A stretch of DNA of 5,760 bases from CAYMEV01 sp964431655 [NCBI: uncultured bacterium] (GTDB lineage Bacteria > CAYMEV01), in assembly GCA_964431655.1 (NCBI GenBank), contig CAYSKJ010000110.1, positions 1 through 5,760 on the forward strand, given 5' to 3'. The notes below the pieces were generated by a model. It saw nothing but the letters and a program-made list of their open reading frames with translations. It was not told the origin of the DNA and did not search any database. This document shows, in pieces, positions 1-5,760 of this stretch. The translations under genes and the position numbers were made by a program. The first letter of the stretch is position 1. Each line of letters starts with the position of its first letter.

Positions 1-91
1 CAGCAGAAATACCCGTACTTCCCATATATGTATAGCTGCCCGTAAGAACAGTGAAATTGACAATATATCTGAAGGAAGGGAATTTCTGCTG
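1..91. repeat. Imperfect 21-bp inverted repeat at the window edge
   Basis: Bases 1-21 and the reverse complement of 71-91 agree at 18 of 21 positions. The outer ten (CAGCAGAAAT at 1-10 against ATTTCTGCTG at 82-91) match perfectly; mismatches fall at positions 11, 15 and 17. The arms are separated by 49 bases. The structure lies inside the helicase reading frame just after motif IV, and may extend beyond position 1. It could be a chance hairpin, a template-switch scar or an assembly fold-back; three mismatches argue against a fresh fold-back artefact. Confidence 0.55.
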
Positions 92-1824
92 ATCTCATCC
101 TGGATTAACATTTTTATATATCTGCACTGCTCTTCAAAGCTGTTATATCTTTCAGTTTCAGGTACATCTCCATGGGTCAGCGATTTATACTGCCTCTGAG
201 TATCTGTGCCTCCATCAAGGTCATCTATTGAGAAGCCTTCCAGAAGTGCTACAGCCCTGTTTCTTATCTCTTCTGTCGTGCGGTAGTTTATTTTTAGCTT
301 CCTCGCTCTTCCCCTTATATTTATACCGCATCGGGATAGAACTACCCTGTTTTTGCCGTATATTCTCTGATGTCCGTCCCCTACAATGAAAAGGTCATTC
401 TCATTTTCTTCCGCCATGCTGCGTATAAGCTTAAAGGCCTGAGTCCCCATATCCTGAGCCTCATCAACAATGATGCATTTATAGGGAGACCTGCATATGT
501 TATTTTCCAAGTCATAATTTATAAAAGCGCAGGCATCCCTGTAGGCATCATCTATCTCTTTCTGCTTTGCACGAAGGAGCTGACTGCGGTACTCCTCAAA
601 GACAGGCCATATCTTCACCCTGTCTCCTCTCCTTATGGATGTTCCTCTTCCGATCCTTGAGACCGTCTTATATTGCTCTAAAGTCTCTATACCATAAACC
701 TGAATAATCTTCTGCCATTCATCCTCATAGAAAGACTCTTTCAGGTTTAGATCAGATGGTGCAAATGCAAGCGCTTTCTGCCATAGCTGCTCATTAGACT
801 CGTATATGATCTTGTATTCATATTTCTTTGTTTTCAGGTATCTTGATACCCAGCCGTCAATATTGATGACATCTATTTTCTTAAATTCTTCAGGGGAGCA
901 TAATTCTCTCAGATTATTCTCAATATCAACAGAGAGGTTCTTTGTAAATGTAGTAAAAAGGATCTTTTCATCCTTTTTTACAAAGTTCCTTGCTAACCAT
1001 TTTGCCCGATGCATAGCTACTACTGTTTTACCGGTCCCTGCACCGCCCAGCAACCTTACAGGACCGCTCCTGTTTCCTCTCACAAGCCTGAGTTGTGAGG
1101 GGTGCAGGAAGATCCTCCACAATTTAAGGGAACTGTTGAGTGCTGCAGCAAGTTCCGTCTCATTCTCAACCGTTATAAAGCGGGAGACTGAGTCCAGCCT
1201 GTGTATTGCAGACTCAAAATCTTCTATATCAAAGGTTTCCGGAGATTGGGCATCTCTATCTGCCAATACCCTATCAAAGCTATCTCCCGCTGCTATCATG
1301 AACAAGGCCTCATAGGCCTCAGAAGGCAGTATATTCTCTAAATTATCAAGGTCTTCCTCGGCATACACATCTCTTACATTGGGAATATGGTCTTCCGGCA
1401 CACCCAGCCGCATCAGATCAGAATCGTTAATTTCTTCAAATAGCCCTCTCTCTATAGCCATCTCTTCCACATATTCCCTGTGTATTATCTCATATACCTG
1501 TACTGATCCTGTATGTCTGTTGATCATGCACTTATGCCTTTTTGCCCAGCTATATGCCTTATCATGTGAATCAACCCATAAAAGCATATATATATTCCCC
1601 TTATCCGGCTTTAGCACAATACATCTGTAATTCTGGTCAATCCTGACAGAGCGCATATTACCGTCGGATGCTTCAACTATCTTTTCATAGTTGATCCCCG
1701 GTAATGCCGGGTTCTGCTGGAATTTTATGATAAAATTTGATACCTTGCCCTGTATGCCGTGGGGCAATGAGCCGAAAGACTTAAAAAAATCAATGGACAA
1801 TGCAACAGATACCTTATTATTCAT
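1..1824 (-). CDS. UvrD/Rep-type superfamily 1 helicase with N-terminal RelE/ParE-like domain (3' end missing)
   Basis: An open frame of 608 codons runs from ATG at 1824 to the window edge without a stop. Residues 1-112 resemble a RelE/ParE toxin fold: an SVRIDQNYRCIV strand pair (59-70), LLWVDSHDKAYSWAKRH (81-97) and INRHTGSVQVYE (101-112). Residues 113-235 form a linker. The helicase core follows: Walker A GGAGTGKT (260-267) with TTFTKNL (291-297, motif Ia), Walker B IIVDEAQD (451-458), motif III VGDGHQRIYG (481-490) and motif IV KINYRT (511-516). Motifs V and VI lie beyond the window. It should be an ATP-driven 3'-5' DNA translocase; the fused RelE-like part may act on RNA, bind DNA or only mediate contacts. 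The ATG is supported by a GAGGTG six bases upstream and by the RelE-like domain beginning directly after it. It lies 3 bases after the DUF1998 helicase gene, so the two are probably co-translated. The final 20 or so residues match UvrD proteins poorly and coincide with an inverted repeat, so a frameshift near the edge is possible. Helicase family assignment is secure; a defence role is inferred. Confidence 0.93.
   Translation of the reverse strand, partial: MNNKVSVALSIDFFKSFGSLPHGIQGKVSNFIIKFQQNPALPGINYEKIVEASDGNMRSVRIDQNYRCIVLKPDKGNIYMLLWVDSHDKAYSWAKRHKCMINRHTGSVQVYEIIHREYVEEMAIERGLFEEINDSDLMRLGVPEDHIPNVRDVYAEEDLDNLENILPSEAYEALFMIAAGDSFDRVLADRDAQSPETFDIEDFESAIHRLDSVSRFITVENETELAAALNSSLKLWRIFLHPSQLRLVRGNRSGPVRLLGGAGTGKTVVAMHRAKWLARNFVKKDEKILFTTFTKNLSVDIENNLRELCSPEEFKKIDVINIDGWVSRYLKTKKYEYKIIYESNEQLWQKALAFAPSDLNLKESFYEDEWQKIIQVYGIETLEQYKTVSRIGRGTSIRRGDRVKIWPVFEEYRSQLLRAKQKEIDDAYRDACAFINYDLENNICRSPYKCIIVDEAQDMGTQAFKLIRSMAEENENDLFIVGDGHQRIYGKNRVVLSRCGINIRGRARKLKINYRTTEEIRNRAVALLEGFSIDDLDGGTDTQRQYKSLTHGDVPETERYNSFEEQCRYIKMLIQDEISRNSLPSDILSISLFLRAAIHIWEVRVFLL
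1697..1711. repeat. Small GC-rich hairpin inside the RelE-like domain coding region
   Basis: CCCGG (1697-1701) and CCGGG (1707-1711) are exact complements around a 5-base loop. The hairpin lies about 115 bases into the UvrD-like gene. It has no T-tract and lies inside a coding frame, so it is not a terminator. It might slow ribosomes or form a small mRNA structure, but chance is the likeliest explanation. Confidence 0.3.
1721..1737. repeat. AT-rich palindrome in the RelE-like domain coding region
   Basis: AATTTTA (1721-1727) is followed by TGA and then its exact complement TAAAATT (1731-1737). It lies ten bases from the GC-rich hairpin at 1697-1711 and about 90 bases inside the UvrD-like gene. 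A symmetric AT-rich site near a gene start can be an operator, but the codons here (FIIKF) are ordinary for the protein family and nothing else supports regulation. Confidence 0.3.
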
Positions 1825-1827
1825 GTC

Positions 1828-4800
1828 CTACACCTCATAATGCTTATTAATATACTCCTGCCAGTTATCAGAACTGTCAAATACCACCCAGCCCCTGTTT
1901 TCAAATACAGTCCTCATATCCCTCTGGTCATATCTCAGAACAGCAACATGTATATCAGGCCAGGCGATCTCAGCCTCGCCTGATACCATATTCTGCTCCA
2001 TCATCTCATAGCATACAACAGGGACAGGTACCCTGTCTCTGTCAAGTGCTTCCAGTCCCTCTTTCATCTCTTCAAAGGCTTCATTAATGATATCCTGCCA
2101 TTCAGAATATACTGCAGCAGGGACTTCCTGTAAATACTGCAATATAACCTGCTCATAAACATCTGATCCCATATTCCCTTTAGTGGTCCAGAACCCGTAT
2201 TTAAGGAACTGGACTCTGTTAATAACGGCAAGATAAGTGCTCCATGTCTCCTTCTCCACACCAGCTGATGTATCAAGCATCTCTGCATAATATATCTTTT
2301 TTGGATTCTTCTCCTTTAGGGCAAGGGGCGACATTACCAGATAATCTGACAAAAGATCCTCCCTTCCTTTATAAAAACATATATCTTCCTTGAGTATAAT
2401 ATCCCTCACCGGCTTTACAAAACAGGAAATGTTAATATCGCAGGTATTAAACTGTTCATTATTTAATAAACATGCAATCTTTGTAAATACTGCCTTTTCC
2501 CAGACCTCCCTCTGCGGATTCTTGAGATAATCTGCAAGCAGGAACATCTGGCCGCTTTCAAGCCTGTCAAAGATATGCAGTACCCCTAATGTTTCTGCCA
2601 TTTTCCGTAACAACTCAGCAAATGGCCCTGTATTGGAGACCCTGTTCTCAGGCTCACTGGAAGCATTCAGTGTATCAACCCTGGAGCCTGTAATTGAATT
2701 TATATCATCCCAGATAAGGTTCCATACCAGGTAATTCCCGCTCTTCACAACTGCAGTGCGTTTCAGTGCATCATCATCTATCCTGTCTTTGTGATACTCA
2801 TAGCCGTCAAGGAATACTGCAACAGGAAGGATATTCAGTGAGGACTTCATAGGCCTGATTAAAAAGTCCGGCCTGCAGGGTATGGATACTCCCTCCCTGT
2901 TTCCCAGCCCAGCCTGCGGCTCTATTAGATAGGAGTAATCACCTGCCTGTATAAAATAACCGGGCTTTCCTGATACGATCTCGGGATGGAAAACATCAAT
3001 AATGCCTGCTCCTGCCAGCATTTTCAATGCAGATATAAACAGGGCTTCCAGCTCTGATTCAATCAGAGGATTAACAGCTGAACAGTCAGATATGCTCCCG
3101 ACAGCTTTCAGATCACCTCTCCTGTCCAATATCTCAGACAGCAGTGATATGGCTGTCCTTCTTGAAGTCTTTTCCATTCCATGGCTTAGGCGGTATGCTA
3201 AGAGGCATTCATAGCACCCGTCCTTCTCAGGGTCCTGTGTGCATCTGCAGGAAAGCATCCTGTCTCTTGCAAGCTGGAGCACATCCAGCAGAGAATTAGA
3301 GCCTGAAAGCATATCGTGAAGATAGCCTGTACCCCCAGGCACTGAATCATAGAGCAGGATATATGATCTCTGGCATCCTGCCCTGTCTCTCTCCATATAA
3401 GAGGTTATCCTTAAATGGTCTATCCTGCCTTTGTATTTCAGCTTTAGTCCCAACTGCAATGATGCTATCATTGACTGCAGGGCCTTGTCATCAGAAGCAA
3501 ATCTGGTGGTGGGTATTGCTATCCTAAGAGCCTCTGATTCAAACTCTCTGTAAAGATACAGACAGTCAACCACAGCATCCTCCCTCTGACCGTTCTCCGC
3601 TTCACACTTAAATGCATGGGAAGGCCCTTTATCCTTTTGCCTCTGAACCTTTCCGCAGTATCTGCATATACTGAATCCGGGCCTTACTTCATCCTTTCCC
3701 GCAACCCTGGTGCTTGGCCTGCTGTTATCCCCGTACTTCCCGAAATTCACCTCCCTTAATACAACATTCCTTATGAACTCAAACCCGAAGGGAATATATT
3801 CATTCTGTATAAAAAATGCCTTTTCAATATCTTCTTTTTTAAAAACAGGCAGAAGATGCCTGGTATAAAAGACAGGTTCTCTGTCTTCTGCATCATCGCC
3901 TATCCTGCTTGCCCTGTCCTCAGTCCTTGCCATTACCTGTCTCAGCCTGACAAGCTTCATTTTCTGACCAAGATCTGCCCATTGCGGATCACCGCAGTTT
4001 GGGCACTCCCTGTTCTCATCCCTTGTATGTGCAATATTCTCAAGATAACTGCAGCTGGGGCAGAACCTCCAGTCCTCGATCTTTGATATCTTCATATCGA
4101 TCTGTTCGACCTCAATCTTATGGCCTGTTGCATAGAACCTATTCTCAGGTGCAAACTCACTTATTGCCGAGCTTGCCGCCCTCTCATACTCAAATACCTT
4201 TTTTTCTCCCCTCCTCCTCCATATTACAGACCTTAGAGTAACGCCTGTCTCAGGGAAGGCATAGTTCGGCAAGAGCCCCTCATCGGTCATAAAATTGAGT
4301 GTTGCCTTATTATTGATCTTTGCAATTATGCCCAGAAGGCTGTCTTTTTCCTTCTGGTGCATCTCTATCTCATTCTTTGTATATTCATCCTGGGCTTTAC
4401 CTGACAGCCTAATTATCTCATTTTTAAGCATCTCTGCCTGCGACCTGAACCTCTTCCTCTCCTCAGAAAGCAAAATAAGTCTCTCCAGCAGATAATACTC
4501 AAAATATTTCTTCTGGTCATTTCCAAACAAGAACCTCTCAAGGATCTCCCTTGCCCTATCTGAAATACCCGGCAAAAACTCCATAAAGCTCTTAAAAAGC
4601 TCCTGCTTCTCTTTCTTAATAAAATCTATGAAATTATATGGAAATTTATCGCTCTTATTCTTCTCCACATTATCAAGTACATATCTAAGCTTATCAGGGA
4701 TCTCTGATTTGCTTATTCCTGTAGATACCCACCTGTCAAAACAGAAGGCTATTAACTGCCTGAAAAGCACCATGGAAGCATTCAGAAAAACCCCCGGCGG

Positions 4801-5760
4801 ATTGACCCTGCCTAAAAACATCTCCTCAGGCATGGCATAAAAGTAAAGGTCATGGGGATGACCAGTTGCAATAGTAAGGGCGACTGAATTACCGTCTCTC
4901 CTTCCTGCCCTTCCTACTCTCTGAAGATAATTGGCCTGTGAAGGAGGCACCTGGCATAAAAGAACCGATGACAGGTCACCTATGTCAATGCCCATCTCCA
5001 ATGTAGGCGTTGCTGACAGCAGGTTCTCATACCATGGCTTTGCATTACCCCTGCTGTTAAACCTTGCCTCAAGCTCCTCCCTCTCCTTTCTCTCCAGCAG
5101 GCCTGTATGCTCTGCAGTTATTACCCTTCTCACAGCACCCCTTAGATAAACATTTTTAAGCCAGTGTTTAACCTTTCCCGCCTTCTTATACAGCCCTGCT
5201 CCCCCCTGCTGAAGTACAGGCATCTTCTCAAATATGCCCTCCAGGACTCTCGGTACTGCAATTCCTGATGTCCCGTACTGGTTCGTAACCATGACAATAT
5301 CTTTTGTAATATAGAGATTATCAGGATTCAGGCTGTATACATCCCTGTCAAGCTTTAAAATATTATCTCTGACCAGTATCCTAAGCACAGCAGGGTATAG
5401 ATCATTCTCAATATTGGAAGGCAGTGTCCAGTTCTTAAAGCATTTCCTTACCCAGTTCCTGTACCAGCTTGAACTATAGTTCTCATAAAAAGTCTTCCTG
5501 CTTGTTCTCAGATAAACCGGCCTTAAAGATTTAGGCCCGAAATTCGGCAAAAATCCCAACATATTAAGAGAATAGGGAACTGGCTTTGTCTCCATATAGG
5601 TCTTTAAAAAGGGATGATATACTCCCCCCTTATTTTTCATATGGTATAGGATCCCCCACACAAAAGCCTCATGTGCATCCCTGTCACCTATCCTGAATCC
5701 CTGCCTTATAGCCTCGTGTATATCAGGCATTGCATTATCCACTACCTCTTTTTTTACAGA
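1828..5760 (-). CDS. Giant DUF1998-type superfamily 2 helicase with nuclease-like C-terminal domain (5' part missing)
   Basis: Numbered from the GTG at 5742, 1304 residues are visible, but the frame stays open to 5760, so this GTG is probably not the true start. Domains in order: about 45-200, unassigned; about 205-330, second RecA lobe, with HTGLLERKEREELEARF (212-228), motif V around ATPTLEMGIDIG (244-255) and motif VI QRVGRAGRR (274-282); about 416-478, charged heptad-like helix, probably coiled coil; C561/C564/C580/C583, zinc ribbon; C693/C696/H709/C713, second metal-site candidate; YDSVPGGTGYL (798-808) plus C832, C834, C843 and C846, the DUF1998 metal-binding core. Residues 938-1015 look like a Vsr/DUF559-type nuclease fold (RPDFLI, then VAVFLDGYEYHKDR, then LKR and WDD). 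The last 290 residues are undefined. Motifs I-III are absent and expected upstream. Family knowledge: MrfA is a 3'-5' repair helicase; DrmB and DruE act in phage defence. Size and layout are closest to DruE-like proteins, but a DpdJ-like or other role is possible. The stop is TAG at 1830-1828. The family call is confident; the biological role is inferred. Confidence 0.9.
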   Translation of the reverse strand, partial: SVKKEVVDNAMPDIHEAIRQGFRIGDRDAHEAFVWGILYHMKNKGGVYHPFLKTYMETKPVPYSLNMLGFLPNFGPKSLRPVYLRTSRKTFYENYSSSWYRNWVRKCFKNWTLPSNIENDLYPAVLRILVRDNILKLDRDVYSLNPDNLYITKDIVMVTNQYGTSGIAVPRVLEGIFEKMPVLQQGGAGLYKKAGKVKHWLKNVYLRGAVRRVITAEHTGLLERKEREELEARFNSRGNAKPWYENLLSATPTLEMGIDIGDLSSVLLCQVPPSQANYLQRVGRAGRRDGNSVALTIATGHPHDLYFYAMPEEMFLGRVNPPGVFLNASMVLFRQLIAFCFDRWVSTGISKSEIPDKLRYVLDNVEKNKSDKFPYNFIDFIKKEKQELFKSFMEFLPGISDRAREILERFLFGNDQKKYFEYYLLERLILLSEERKRFRSQAEMLKNEIIRLSGKAQDEYTKNEIEMHQKEKDSLLGIIAKINNKATLNFMTDEGLLPNYAFPETGVTLRSVIWRRRGEKKVFEYERAASSAISEFAPENRFYATGHKIEVEQIDMKISKIEDWRFCPSCSYLENIAHTRDENRECPNCGDPQWADLGQKMKLVRLRQVMARTEDRASRIGDDAEDREPVFYTRHLLPVFKKEDIEKAFFIQNEYIPFGFEFIRNVVLREVNFGKYGDNSRPSTRVAGKDEVRPGFSICRYCGKVQRQKDKGPSHAFKCEAENGQREDAVVDCLYLYREFESEALRIAIPTTRFASDDKALQSMIASLQLGLKLKYKGRIDHLRITSYMERDRAGCQRSYILLYDSVPGGTGYLHDMLSGSNSLLDVLQLARDRMLSCRCTQDPEKDGCYECLLAYRLSHGMEKTSRRTAISLLSEILDRRGDLKAVGSISDCSAVNPLIESELEALFISALKMLAGAGIIDVFHPEIVSGKPGYFIQAGDYSYLIEPQAGLGNREGVSIPCRPDFLIRPMKSSLNILPVAVFLDGYEYHKDRIDDDALKRTAVVKSGNYLVWNLIWDDINSITGSRVDTLNASSEPENRVSNTGPFAELLRKMAETLGVLHIFDRLESGQMFLLADYLKNPQREVWEKAVFTKIACLLNNEQFNTCDINISCFVKPVRDIILKEDICFYKGREDLLSDYLVMSPLALKEKNPKKIYYAEMLDTSAGVEKETWSTYLAVINRVQFLKYGFWTTKGNMGSDVYEQVILQYLQEVPAAVYSEWQDIINEAFEEMKEGLEALDRDRVPVPVVCYEMMEQNMVSGEAEIAWPDIHVAVLRYDQRDMRTVFENRGWVVFDSSDNWQEYINKHYEV
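1831..1836 (-). promoter_or_regulatory. Shine-Dalgarno of the UvrD-like gene, inside the end of the upstream gene
   Basis: The minus strand reads GAGGTG, then TAGGAC, then ATG. The GAGGTG forms the last two sense codons (Glu-Val) of the DUF1998 helicase gene and sits six bases before the ATG of the UvrD-like gene, a near-ideal distance. The stop TAG lies between the two. A ribosome finishing the first gene would stop on top of this site, which suggests translational coupling and matched synthesis of the two helicases. No separate promoter is visible. Confidence 0.8.

Noticed and set aside
370-660. Plus-strand open frame of 96 codons
   Set aside because: It is antisense to Walker B and motif III of the UvrD-like gene and has no supported ribosome site or family resemblance.
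806-1315. Plus-strand open frame of 169 codons
   Set aside because: It lies antisense to the helicase core of the UvrD-like gene, including Walker A. Its protein is low-complexity Ser/Leu-rich with no recognisable motif, as expected of a mirror frame.
1697-1737. Two neighbouring hairpins considered as a terminator or operator
   Set aside because: They lie inside a continuous reading frame, have short arms and lack a T-tract; the protein sequence across them is normal for the RelE-like domain.
2064-2288. Minus-strand open frame of 74 codons in another phase
   Set aside because: It lies wholly inside the DUF1998 helicase gene, whose own frame is unbroken there; no independent start signal or motif.
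3002-5149. Several plus-strand frames of 66-80 codons
   Set aside because: All are antisense shadows of the DUF1998 helicase gene (opposite the metal sites, the coiled coil and motifs V/VI), which has strong family motifs in the minus frame.
1828-5760. Naming the gene druE or drmB outright
   Set aside because: The diagnostic N-terminus and the partner genes are outside the window; DUF1998 helicases also include MrfA and other, uncharacterised groups.

Overview
The window is almost wholly coding on the minus strand. It holds the 3' part of one very large gene and most of the gene that follows it. Both genes are cut by the window edges: the upstream gene is open through position 5760 and the downstream gene through position 1. 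There is no intergenic gap longer than 3 bases and no RNA gene, insertion sequence, CRISPR array or terminator that I can support.

Upstream gene (5760 to 1828, minus): a superfamily 2 helicase of the DUF1998 group (MrfA, DrmB of DISARM and DruE of Druantia are the named relatives). Visible in order are an N-terminal stretch of unknown fold, the second RecA lobe with motifs V and VI, a coiled-coil segment, two cysteine clusters, the DUF1998 metal-binding core, a Vsr/DUF559-like nuclease-type domain and about 290 residues of undefined C-terminus. The first RecA lobe with the ATP-binding motifs must lie outside the window, or be encoded by a separate gene.

Downstream gene (1824 to 1, minus): a superfamily 1 UvrD/Rep-type helicase with an N-terminal RelE/ParE-like domain. 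Walker A, Walker B, motif III and motif IV are visible. The C-terminal motifs V and VI are cut off.

The genes are separated by 3 bases, and the Shine-Dalgarno sequence of the second lies in the last codons of the first, so they are very probably one translationally coupled operon. A giant DUF1998 helicase with a nuclease-like tail next to a RelE-fused UvrD helicase fits an anti-phage or DNA-surveillance module better than housekeeping repair. This is inference, because neither flank is visible and no methylase, PLD nuclease or known Druantia/DISARM partner is in the window.

Organism: composition is moderately AT-leaning, with frequent ATA (Ile) and AGG/AGA (Arg) codons and a bacterial-style Shine-Dalgarno. 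That suits many anaerobic or thermophilic bacteria (for example Nitrospirota or deltaproteobacterial lineages) but also some archaea. I cannot assign it further.
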